Below, piece after piece: positions 35,154-42,470 of a stretch of 64,000 nt of DNA (positions are counted from its first letter, which is position 1; each line of letters begins with the position of its first letter). The notes under the pieces were generated by a model. It had not been told where the DNA came from. It saw only the letters and a list, made by a program, of their open reading frames with translations, and did not search any database. Source of the stretch: Bradyrhizobium sp. BR 10289 (GTDB lineage: Bacteria > Pseudomonadota > Alphaproteobacteria > Rhizobiales > Xanthobacteraceae); assembly GCF_019455385.1 (NCBI RefSeq), contig NZ_JACOFR010000002.1, forward strand, positions 422,822-486,821, read 5' to 3'. The translations under genes and the position numbers were made by a program.

Positions 35154-35978
35154 ATGTCCGCCCAGGCCGCCCGCGCCCCCTCCCCGCAACCGCCAATTCT
35201 GCTGCGCGAAATGGCCGGCCCCATCGCGGTCCTGACGCTGAACCGCCCGGCCGCGCGCAACAGCCTGTCGGCGGCGATGATCGCCACCCTGCATGCCGAG
35301 CTGAATGAGATCCGTGACGACAAGTCCGTCCGCGGCTTGGTGATCGCGGCCAATGGTCCCGCCTTCTCTGCCGGCCACGACATGAAGGAGCTGACCGCAC
35401 ACCGCACCGACCCGGATCGCGGCCGCGCCTTCTTCGCCGAGATGATGAATGCCTGCAGCGCGATGATGCAGGCGATCGTGCATCTGCCGAAGCCCGTGGT
35501 GGCTGCGGTCCAGGGCATCGCGACCGCCGCCGGCTGCCAGCTCGTCGCCAGCTGCGATCTGGCGATCGCATCGGAGGCCGCGAAGTTCGCAACGCCCGGC
35601 GTCGACATCGGCCTGTTCTGCTCGACACCGATGGTGGCGCTGTCGCGCAACGTGCCGCGCAAGCAGGCGATGGAGATGCTGCTGACGGGCGAGCCTGTCA
35701 CGGCCGACCGCGCCCGCGAGATCGGGCTCGTCAACCGCGTGGTGCCCGCCGGCACCGAGCGCGACGCAGCAATCGCGCTCGCGCAACAGGTCGCGTCGAA
35801 ATCCGCCTACACCGTCAAGCTCGGCAAGGAGGCCTTCTATCGTCAGGCCGAGATGAGCCTTGCCGATGCCTACCGCTATGCGGCAGAGGTGATGACCGAG
35901 AACATGATGGCGCGCGACGCCGAAGAAGGCATCAAGGCCTTCATCGAGAAGCGCGAGCCGACATGGCGGGATGAATAA
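35154..35978 (+). CDS. Crotonase-fold protein, ECHDC3-like
   Basis: A 274-residue enoyl-CoA hydratase/isomerase family protein. The first oxyanion/CoA motif is AFSAGHDMKEL and the second is AAGCQLVASCDLAIA. The segment after it reads ATPGVDIGLFCS, where hydratases have a catalytic Glu after the Pro; the Gly here matches the ECHDC3-type subgroup. Hydratase activity is therefore doubtful. ATG 35154 is the natural start; the frame is open far upstream but that part is antisense to the thioesterase. Confidence 0.87.
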   Translation: MSAQAARAPSPQPPILLREMAGPIAVLTLNRPAARNSLSAAMIATLHAELNEIRDDKSVRGLVIAANGPAFSAGHDMKELTAHRTDPDRGRAFFAEMMNACSAMMQAIVHLPKPVVAAVQGIATAAGCQLVASCDLAIASEAAKFATPGVDIGLFCSTPMVALSRNVPRKQAMEMLLTGEPVTADRAREIGLVNRVVPAGTERDAAIALAQQVASKSAYTVKLGKEAFYRQAEMSLADAYRYAAEVMTENMMARDAEEGIKAFIEKREPTWRDE

Positions 35979-35982
35979 TCAA

Positions 35983-36086
35983 CTCCTCATCCTGAGGAGC
36001 CGCGGAGCGCGGCGTCTCGAAGGATAGAGGCCCGACCGTGGCTTCATGGTTCGAGACGCGCGTTCCGCACTCCTCACCATGAGGAC
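35983..36086. repeat. Palindromic intergenic repeat (CTCATCCTGAGGAG type)
   Basis: The left arm has CTCCTCATCCTGAGGAGC and GGCGTCTCGAAGGAT; the right arm has GGTTCGAGACGCG and CTCCTCACCATGAGGAC. This is a second class of Bradyrhizobium intergenic palindrome, different in sequence from that at 13847. It ends about 15 bp before the next start codon, so it lies within the leader of the CoA-binding protein gene. Confidence 0.75.
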
Positions 36087-36101
36087 CTGAGAAAGAACAA
36101 G

Positions 36102-36686
36102 ATGAACCACGACGCCTATCCCGACAACTACATCCGCGGCATCCTCAACAGCGTGAAGTCGATCGCGATGGTCGGCGCCTCGCCGCAGAATGTACGGCCG
36201 AGCTACTTTGCGTTCAAATATCTGGCGCAGCGCGGCTACGACATGATCCCGGTCAATCCCGGCCATGTCGGCAAGGACCTGCTCGGAAAGCCCTTCGTCG
36301 CATCGCTGTCCGACATCGGTCGTCCTATCGACATGATCGACATCTTCCGCAACTCCAGCCACATCATGCCCGTGGTCGAGGAAGCCCTGACGCTCGATCC
36401 GCTGCCGAAGGTGATCTGGATGCAGCTCGGTGCGCGTGACGACGCGGCGGCGATGAAAGCGGAATCGGTCGGCATCAAGGTCGTGATGAACCGCTGCCCC
36501 AAGATCGAATATGGCCGTTTGTCTTCGGAGATCTCCTGGATGGGCGTGAACTCGCGCACGCTCAGTTCCAAGCGTGCGCCGGCGCCGACGCAAGGTATGC
36601 GGCTATCCCTCAATCGGATGAGTGTCGGCGGCGGCGACACGGCGGCCTCTGATCGCGCCGCAAAAAACAAGGCCGAGCAGAGCTGA
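36102..36686 (+). CDS. CoA-binding (YccU-type Rossmann) protein
   Basis: A 194-residue protein of the succinyl-CoA-synthetase-like CoA-binding family. The nucleotide loop is KSIAMVGASPQNVRPSYFAF, followed by YDMIPVNPGHVGKDLLGKP and VIWMQLGARDDAAA, and MNRCPKIEY near the end of the domain. The C-terminal ~40 residues are basic and disordered-looking, which is longer than usual. The role of this family is not established. Confidence 0.87.
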   Translation: MNHDAYPDNYIRGILNSVKSIAMVGASPQNVRPSYFAFKYLAQRGYDMIPVNPGHVGKDLLGKPFVASLSDIGRPIDMIDIFRNSSHIMPVVEEALTLDPLPKVIWMQLGARDDAAAMKAESVGIKVVMNRCPKIEYGRLSSEISWMGVNSRTLSSKRAPAPTQGMRLSLNRMSVGGGDTAASDRAAKNKAEQS

Positions 36687-36814
36687 CGCAACAAATTTCC
36701 GTTGCAAGAACGTGACAATCGTAGCGCGGTGTTGTGAAGCAGCGGCTTGACGCCAGCCGCCGCGCCGATCAGCATGCCGCGCGATTTCAGACCACAAGAA
36801 ATAGGACGCCCCCA
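36687..36814 (+). promoter_or_regulatory. GC-rich metY leader with stem-loops
   Basis: The 128-bp leader can form GCGGCT...AGCCGC and a longer-range GCGCGG...CCGCGC pairing. Sulphur-amino-acid genes of alphaproteobacteria often carry SAM-II riboswitches at this place, but the conserved SAM-II bases were not found by eye. Treat it as an unassigned structured leader. Confidence 0.3.
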
Positions 36815-38095
36815 ATGAGCGATCGCCTTCCGGGATTTTCGACCCTCGCCGTGCATGCCGGTGCACAGCCCGATCCCACCACCGGTGCGCGCGCAACGCC
36901 GATTTATCAAACCACGTCATTCGTCTTCAACGACGCCGACCACGCGGCCTCGCTGTTCGGTCTGCAGGCCTTCGGCAACATCTATACCCGCATCGGCAAC
37001 CCGACCAACGCGGTGCTGGAAGAGCGCGTCGCCGCGCTTGAAGGCGGCACCGCTGCGCTTGCCGTCGCCTCGGGCCATGCCGCGCAGGTCGTGGTCCTGC
37101 AGCAATTGCTGCAGCCGGGCGACGAGTTCATCGCCGCGCGAAAGCTCTATGGCGGCTCGATCAACCAGTTCACGCATGCGTTCAAGAGCTTCGGCTGGAA
37201 CGTGGTGTGGGCCGATCCCGATGACATCGCCAGCTTCGAGCGCGCGGTGACGCCGCGCACCAAGGCAATCTTCATCGAGTCCATCGCCAACCCAGCCGGC
37301 AGCATCACCGACATCGAGGCGATCTCGACGGTGGCGCGCAAGGCAGGCGTGCCGCTGATCGTCGACAACACGCTGGCCTCGCCCTATCTGATCCGCCCGA
37401 TCGACCATGGCGCCGACATCGTCGTGCACTCGCTGACGAAGTTCCTCGGCGGCCACGGCAACTCGCTCGGCGGCATCATCGTCGATGCCGGCACCTTTGA
37501 CTGGTCCACGGGCGGCAAGTACCCGATGCTGTCGGAGCCGCGGCCCGAATATCACGGCATTCGTCTCCAGGAGACGTTCGGCAATTTCGCCTTTGCGATC
37601 GCCTGCCGCGTGCTCGGCTTGCGCGACCTTGGCCCTGCCCTGTCGCCCTTCAACGCCTTCATGATCCTCACCGGCATCGAGACGCTGCCGCTGCGCATGC
37701 AGAAGCATTGTGACAATGCAAAGGCGGTCGCCGAATTCCTCGCCGGCCATCCGGCGGTGGCCTCGGTCAGTTATGCCGGCCTTGCGAGCGACAAGTACAA
37801 CCAGCTCGCCCGCAAATACGCGCCGAAGGGCGCGGGCGCCGTGTTCACCTTCAGCCTGAAGGGCGGCTATGACGCCGGCGTCAATCTGGTGTCGAAACTC
37901 CAGCTGTTCTCGCACCTCGCCAATGTCGGCGACACCCGCTCGCTGGTGATCCATCCGGCCTCGACCACCCACAGCCAGCTCGACGACGCAGCCAAGGTGA
38001 AATCAGGCGCCGGCCCCGACGTGGTCCGCCTCTCGATCGGCATCGAGGATAAGGAAGATCTGATTGCCGACCTCGAGCAGGCGCTCAGCGCTTAG
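36815..38095 (+). CDS. metY: O-acetylhomoserine sulfhydrylase (MetY/Cys-Met PLP enzyme)
   Basis: A 426-residue PLP enzyme that makes homocysteine or methionine precursors from O-acetylhomoserine and sulfide. The PLP lysine is Lys209 in VVHSLTKFLGGHGNSLGG. Substrate and cofactor residues are seen in TRIGNPTNAVLEERVAALEGG and at the C terminus (VRLSIGIEDKEDLIADLEQAL). ATG 36815 (MSDRLPGFST) fits the family start. MetZ-like use of O-succinylhomoserine cannot be excluded. Confidence 0.92.
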   Translation: MSDRLPGFSTLAVHAGAQPDPTTGARATPIYQTTSFVFNDADHAASLFGLQAFGNIYTRIGNPTNAVLEERVAALEGGTAALAVASGHAAQVVVLQQLLQPGDEFIAARKLYGGSINQFTHAFKSFGWNVVWADPDDIASFERAVTPRTKAIFIESIANPAGSITDIEAISTVARKAGVPLIVDNTLASPYLIRPIDHGADIVVHSLTKFLGGHGNSLGGIIVDAGTFDWSTGGKYPMLSEPRPEYHGIRLQETFGNFAFAIACRVLGLRDLGPALSPFNAFMILTGIETLPLRMQKHCDNAKAVAEFLAGHPAVASVSYAGLASDKYNQLARKYAPKGAGAVFTFSLKGGYDAGVNLVSKLQLFSHLANVGDTRSLVIHPASTTHSQLDDAAKVKSGAGPDVVRLSIGIEDKEDLIADLEQALSA

Positions 38096-38104
38096 CCGTT
38101 GTCA

Positions 38105-38135
38105 TTCCGGGGCGGTGCGTAAAATCGCCCCGGAA
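38105..38135 (+). terminator. Stem-loop after metY
   Basis: Perfect ten-base arms TTCCGGGGCG and CGCCCCGGAA around an 11-base loop, right after the metY stop. There is no T-run. Confidence 0.55.
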
Positions 38136-38145
38136 CGATGCCCTC

Positions 38146-38166
38146 GGTTAATAGTCGTTAACCATA
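38146..38166 (+). promoter_or_regulatory. Possible CtrA-type site
   Basis: GGTTAA and TTAACC form a perfect inverted repeat six bases apart, and the right half continues TTAACCAT, the CtrA half-site form known from Caulobacter. The full CtrA site has a seven-base spacer, so the match is imperfect. It lies about 55 bp before the secreted-protein gene. Confidence 0.35.
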
Positions 38167-38217
38167 ACTGCCCCATACATCGTACTTCGATCGCCCTGTT
38201 TTGATTCGGAGCCGACG

Positions 38218-38562
38218 ATGCTGCGCTGGATGCTACCTGCCCTTGCGGCCCTGCTGACGGTCTCGGCTGCATTTGCCGCCGATCTGCCGGCGACGCCGAA
38301 GCGGCGAGCTGTTGCGCCGGCGCAGGACCCGCCCAAGGTTTATGTCGAGACCGATCCGGACGCGCTGATCTCGCCGGCCTATGGCATCGGCAGCTACATC
38401 AGCAATCTGCCGGGTACGCCGCTGCTGCCTGGCTCGCACACCCTGCCGGGCTATTACGGCCGTCCCTGGGACTACGACTATCAGGGCTCGTATTACGGCG
38501 GCAAGCAGGTCGACTATTTTTGGCGCCTGCCTTATTCGTGCGGCATCTACGGCTATTGCTGA
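38218..38562 (+). CDS. Small secreted Tyr/Gly/Pro-rich protein
   Basis: A 114-residue protein with a clear signal peptide (MLRWMLPALAALLTVSAAFA, cleaved near residue 21). The mature part is rich in Pro, Tyr and Gly and ends YSCGIYGYC, with two cysteines able to form a disulfide. I do not recognise it beyond a general likeness to small rhizobial exported proteins. It converges with ctaA. Confidence 0.72.
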   Translation: MLRWMLPALAALLTVSAAFAADLPATPKRRAVAPAQDPPKVYVETDPDALISPAYGIGSYISNLPGTPLLPGSHTLPGYYGRPWDYDYQGSYYGGKQVDYFWRLPYSCGIYGYC

Positions 38563-38594
38563 TCAGCCGGGCTGATGGTGATCAGCCGGGCTGA
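38561..38594. repeat. Tandem 19-bp duplication across two stop codons
   Basis: The 15-mer GATCAGCCGGGCTGA occurs twice, 19 bp apart. The first copy overlaps the TGA of the small secreted protein gene; the second contains the TCA that is the ctaA stop on the other strand. Confidence 0.8.
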
Positions 38595-39664
38595 CCGACA
38601 GGAACCGCATGCGGCTGCACATCGGCGGATTGTCGTGACGCAAGCCGCTCGACCTGCATCACCGCAAGCGTCAGCACCACGATCGCAACCGCTTGATGCG
38701 ACAGCGCAAGGTCGATCGGCACCTGGTTGAGCAGCGTGAGGACGCCGAGCACCGCTTGCACGCTCACCGCCGCAAACAGCCAGAGCGCACCGCTTGCCGC
38801 CGCACCCGCGCGCGAGCGCACGGCGTCGATCGCGTGCAGCGCCGCCAGCACGAACAGCGCATAGGCGGTCATGCGGTGCTCGAACTGCACCGTCAGCACA
38901 TTGTCGAACATGTTGCGCCACCACGGCGTCTCGAACCACAGCCGCTCCCACGAGGGAACGAACGCGCCGTCAATCTGCGGCCAAGTGTTGTAGGCGCGCC
39001 CGGCGCGCAGGCCCGCGACCAGCGCACCAAAGTAGATCTGCACGAAGGTCACGGCCAGCAGCAGCGCGCTGGTGAAGCGCAGCCGCACGGGAGCCGCGAT
39101 CTGCGGCCGCTCCTTGAACCGCCGCACCGTCCAGACGATGCCAGCGAAGATCAGCAGCGCCAGCACCAGATGCGTCGCCAGCCGGTATTGCGAGACCTCG
39201 ACACGTTCGCTGAGGCCCGAGGCCACCATCCACCAGCCGACCGCGCCCTGGAGACCACCGAGCGCGAACAGCAGCCAGAGCCGCCGCTTCAGCTCACCCG
39301 ACAGGCCGCCGCGCCACAGGAAGAACAGGAACGGCAGCAGATAGGCGACGCCAATGAAGCGGCCGAGCAGCCGGTGGCTCCATTCCCACCAGAAGATCTG
39401 CTTGAACTCGGACAGGCTCATGCCCGCGTTGAGCTCGCGATATTGCGGGATCTTCTTGTAGGCCTCGAAGGCCTCGGTCCACGCCGCATCCGAGAGCGGG
39501 GGAACACTGCCCGTGACCGGTTTCCATTCGACGATGGAGAGGCCGGATTCCGTCAGTCGGGTCGCGCCGCCGACCAGCACCATCAGCGCGATCAAAGCGG
39601 CCACGGAGATCAGCCACCAGCGCACGGCGCGATGCGGGTTGATTGGGGCGGAAATCGTCGTCAT
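38582..39664 (-). CDS. ctaA: Heme A synthase (CtaA/Cox15)
   Basis: A 360-residue integral membrane enzyme that oxidises heme O to heme A for aa3-type oxidases. Eight membrane helices are predicted. Signature segments are [21 protein letters not shown] after helix 1, [15 protein letters not shown] (heme-ligand His), [27 protein letters not shown] and the last helix's [12 protein letters not shown]. The glutamate in EWSHR and the four histidines are all present. The other cox genes are not in this window. Confidence 0.95.
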   Translation of the reverse strand: MTTISAPINPHRAVRWWLISVAALIALMVLVGGATRLTESGLSIVEWKPVTGSVPPLSDAAWTEAFEAYKKIPQYRELNAGMSLSEFKQIFWWEWSHRLLGRFIGVAYLLPFLFFLWRGGLSGELKRRLWLLFALGGLQGAVGWWMVASGLSERVEVSQYRLATHLVLALLIFAGIVWTVRRFKERPQIAAPVRLRFTSALLLAVTFVQIYFGALVAGLRAGRAYNTWPQIDGAFVPSWERLWFETPWWRNMFDNVLTVQFEHRMTAYALFVLAALHAIDAVRSRAGAAASGALWLFAAVSVQAVLGVLTLLNQVPIDLALSHQAVAIVVLTLAVMQVERLASRQSADVQPHAVPVGQPG

Positions 39665-39767
39665 TTCAGGGGCAAAACCAGAACTTGAAGGCTTGAACCG
39701 GACTGCGTGCCCCTTATAGTCCCCCGCTTCCGCAGCGCAAGTTACGCGAAAGCCTTAAAGCCCCGCC

Positions 39768-39989
39768 ATGACGATCCGCACCCGCAAGTTCCTCGGCGCC
39801 ATCCTGCTCCTGGTGCTGTGCACGGTCTGGGCCCTGCTCGGCATGGCGGCCGCGCAGATGCCATGGATCGCCGAATCGGGCTGGCGGCAGGCGATCTATT
39901 ACGTGGTGGTCGGGATGGGCTGGGTGCTGCCGGCGATGCCGATCGTGAGCTGGATGCAACGGCCCGACCGGGTCAAGTCCGGCTCGTAG
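39768..39989 (+). CDS. DUF2842 small membrane protein
   Basis: A 73-residue protein with two hydrophobic helices (residues ~9-27 and ~42-60), typical of the DUF2842 family restricted to alphaproteobacteria: RKFLGAILLLVLCTVWALLG and YYVVVGMGWVLPAMPIVSWM. Its last 17 bases overlap the 3' end of the deacetylase gene on the opposite strand. Function unknown. Confidence 0.83.
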   Translation: MTIRTRKFLGAILLLVLCTVWALLGMAAAQMPWIAESGWRQAIYYVVVGMGWVLPAMPIVSWMQRPDRVKSGS

Positions 39990-41022
39990 CGCTGCCCGTC
40001 GGTTTCACCGGAGCGAAGGTCGTACCCGCCACCAGCACACGCAATATGCGCAGCGAGCGCACGCGCCCGTCCCAAGAAATCCGCGGCAGTGCGCGCAGAT
40101 TGGTGCGCCCTTCCGCCTCGACGATGCCTGATATCGTCGACACCGCGCTGGCAAAGCCGGCCTCCTCCGCCATCACGACGTGGCTGCGCCGGAACGAGGC
40201 ACGATCGCCGAACGGAAAGGCCAGATGACGGATCTCGCGGTGGAAAGCGGATTCCGCGACCGCCTTGCCCATCGTGATCTCGCGCAGCGCAGCTGCGTCC
40301 TTCATGTTGGCGAGAACCGGGTAGTTGACGGTCGCGCTGCCGATCGTGACGAGCGGATCGGCCGCAAGCTTCGCCAGATCTTCCCAATTCATCGACGCCT
40401 CGCGCGAGAGCGCGGCCAGCTCGATGCGGTAGCGCGTGCAGAGATCGGTGATCGCCGCCGACAGATCCGCCGGCGGCAGCGAAAGCAGCCAGCCTTCGAG
40501 ATGCGAGAACAGCGCCTGCTTCTCGGCCTGGTCCGTGACGACGAAGCGCTGCTCCTTCTCGCCCATCATCAGGCTGATGCGGCTCTCGCGCGCGATCACC
40601 CGCTCGAGCCCGAGCCACCAGGCTTCGCCCACGCCGTCGGGAAACGCGGTCGGCACATAGATCGTGAAGGCCACGCCGTGGCGGGCCAGCACCGGATAAG
40701 CGAAGGTGATGAGATCCTTGTGCGCGCCATCGAAGGTGAGCGCAGCGAAGCGCCGCCTCTCGGGCAGCGTCACCGCGCGACGGCAGACCTCGTCCATGCC
40801 GACGATGTCGTACTTCCAGCGCTTCAGCGCGCGAATGGTTCGGTCGAGAAATTGCGGAGTGATCTCGTGCTCGCGCAGCGGCTGAAACGTGCCGCGCCGG
40901 CGCGGCCGCACATGGGCGAAGCGCAGGATGGCGCCGGCCCCGCGGCTGCGCAGCGCGGCCTGGCCGGTGAACCAGGTCAGCTCAAGGCGCAGCCGTTCCA
41001 GCCATCTGTCGTCGGATGCCAA
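39973..41022 (-). CDS. Polysaccharide deacetylase-fold protein with substituted metal ligands
   Basis: A 349-residue NodB-like protein. The fold is traceable, but the catalytic TFDDG is TFDGAHKD (residues 96-103), and the two metal histidines of the HTxNH motif are Ala230 and Tyr234 (GSATVNYP). FPFGDRASF (residues 269-277) remains. With both His ligands lost, deacetylase activity is unlikely. It is divergent from the FemAB-like gene and next to EPS genes, so a carbohydrate-binding or structural role is a reasonable guess. No signal peptide. Confidence 0.85.
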   Translation of the reverse strand: MASDDRWLERLRLELTWFTGQAALRSRGAGAILRFAHVRPRRRGTFQPLREHEITPQFLDRTIRALKRWKYDIVGMDEVCRRAVTLPERRRFAALTFDGAHKDLITFAYPVLARHGVAFTIYVPTAFPDGVGEAWWLGLERVIARESRISLMMGEKEQRFVVTDQAEKQALFSHLEGWLLSLPPADLSAAITDLCTRYRIELAALSREASMNWEDLAKLAADPLVTIGSATVNYPVLANMKDAAALREITMGKAVAESAFHREIRHLAFPFGDRASFRRSHVVMAEEAGFASAVSTISGIVEAEGRTNLRALPRISWDGRVRSLRILRVLVAGTTFAPVKPTGSATSRT

Positions 41023-41152
41023 TGTCCCACCTTCGCGTGCGCCCGGCGGTTCCTTCCCTTACCCATCCTCATTACCCTTTGTTGACGTTTCTTTGCAAAG
41101 GTCGGCCACGGGCCGAAATACGTATTTTTCGTTTTCTCGACAGGTTTCGCGA

Positions 41153-42334
41153 ATGACCATGGCTGCGGCGATGCAAAGCCGGACGGCAGAATCGCCAGCG
41201 CGGTCGAAAGCAAGCCGTATCGCGCATGTCGATATCGCCCGGGACCCCAACGAGGCCGAGGGGGTCTGGCGCACATTCGAGGAAAGCGGCCATCTCTTTA
41301 CCCCTTACCAGCGCTTCGACCTGCTGAGCCCCTGGCAACGGCTGGTCGGCGGCTGCGAAGGCTCGCGCCCCTTCATCGTCATTGCGCGCGACGCCGAACG
41401 CCGGCCGCTCCTGCTGCTGCCGCTCTCGCTGCGCCAAAGCCACGGGGTCCGTACGGCCTGCTTCATGGGCGGCAAGCACACGACCTTCAACATGGGCCTG
41501 TGGGATGCCGCGTTCGCGGCCCAAACCGGCGCCGCCGATCTCGACGCGCTCATTGCCGCGCTGCGTGAACATGTCGACGTGCTCGCGCTGACGCAGCAGC
41601 CGCTGCGCTGGCACGGTCAGCAGAACCCGTTTGCGCTCCTGCCGCGCCAGAGCGCGGTCAACGGCTGCCCGCTCCTCACGATGGAGCCCGGCGGTCCGCC
41701 CGCATCGCGGATCAGCAACTCGTTGCGCCGCCGCCTCAAGAGCAAGGAAAAGAAGCTCCAGGCGCTGGCCGGCTATCGCTACCACCTCGCGACCACCGAT
41801 GCCGAGGTCACCCGCCTGCTCGACTGGTTCTTCCGGGTCAAGCCGGTGCGGATGGCCGAACAGAAACTGCCCAACGTCTTCGCCGACCCCGGCGTCGAGC
41901 AGTTCATCCGCAGCGCCTGCCTGTCGCCGCGCGGCGAAGGCCGCGTCATCGACATCCACGCGCTCGAATGCGACGAGGAAGTGATCGCGATTTTCGCCGG
42001 CGTCGCCGACGGCCAGCGCTTCTCGATGATGTTCAACACCTACACGATGTCGGAGCACGCCCGCTACAGCCCCGGGCTGATCCTGATGCGCTACATCATC
42101 GATCGCTACGCCGAGCGCGGCTACCGCTCGCTCGACCTCGGCATCGGCTCGGACGAGTACAAGCGGATGTTCTGCAAGGACGACGAAGAGATCTTCGACA
42201 GCTTCGTGCCGCTGACCTCGCGCGGCAAGCTCGCGGCGATGGCGATGTCCTCGCTGAGCCACGGCAAGCGCCTGGTGAAGCAGAACCAGATGCTGTTCGA
42301 GCTGGCCCGGCGGCTGCGGCAGGCGTTCGGGTAG
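41153..42334 (+). CDS. FemAB/GNAT-like (CelD-type) acyltransferase in the EPS locus
   Basis: A 393-residue protein with the double-GNAT fold of the acetyltransferase_6 (CelD/BcsL) family, often found in polysaccharide clusters. Recognisable parts are FTPYQRFDLLSPWQRL near the N terminus, RRRLKSKEKKLQALAGYRY in the middle, and YSPGLILMRYIIDRYAERGY followed by LDLGIGSDEYKRMFC. The start may be ATG 41153 or 41159. It could acylate sugar or peptide parts of the polymer; this is inference from family and context. Confidence 0.82.
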   Translation: MTMAAAMQSRTAESPARSKASRIAHVDIARDPNEAEGVWRTFEESGHLFTPYQRFDLLSPWQRLVGGCEGSRPFIVIARDAERRPLLLLPLSLRQSHGVRTACFMGGKHTTFNMGLWDAAFAAQTGAADLDALIAALREHVDVLALTQQPLRWHGQQNPFALLPRQSAVNGCPLLTMEPGGPPASRISNSLRRRLKSKEKKLQALAGYRYHLATTDAEVTRLLDWFFRVKPVRMAEQKLPNVFADPGVEQFIRSACLSPRGEGRVIDIHALECDEEVIAIFAGVADGQRFSMMFNTYTMSEHARYSPGLILMRYIIDRYAERGYRSLDLGIGSDEYKRMFCKDDEEIFDSFVPLTSRGKLAAMAMSSLSHGKRLVKQNQMLFELARRLRQAFG

Positions 42335-42351
42335 CTCACAACTTCCAATAT

Positions 42352-42443
42352 CGTAGGGTGGGCAAAGCGCAGCGTGCCCACCACCTGTCGCAATCGTTGA
42401 AAGGTCGTGGGCACGGCGCAAGTGCGCCTTTGCCCACCCTACG
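42352..42443. repeat. Palindromic repeat, CGTAGGGTGGGC family, copy 1
   Basis: The outer arms are CGTAGGGTGGGCAAAGCG and GCCTTTGCCCACCCTACG. This copy is inverted relative to the copy at 50875-50965: the left arm of one matches the complement of the right arm of the other. Confidence 0.85.
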
Positions 42444-42470
42444 AGACCGAGTTCGCGGAGAGAGTAAGAA

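Noticed and set aside
36687-36814. SAM-II riboswitch before metY
   Set aside because: The expected conserved bases following the first helix could not be found; only generic stem-loops remain, so it is not annotated as a riboswitch.
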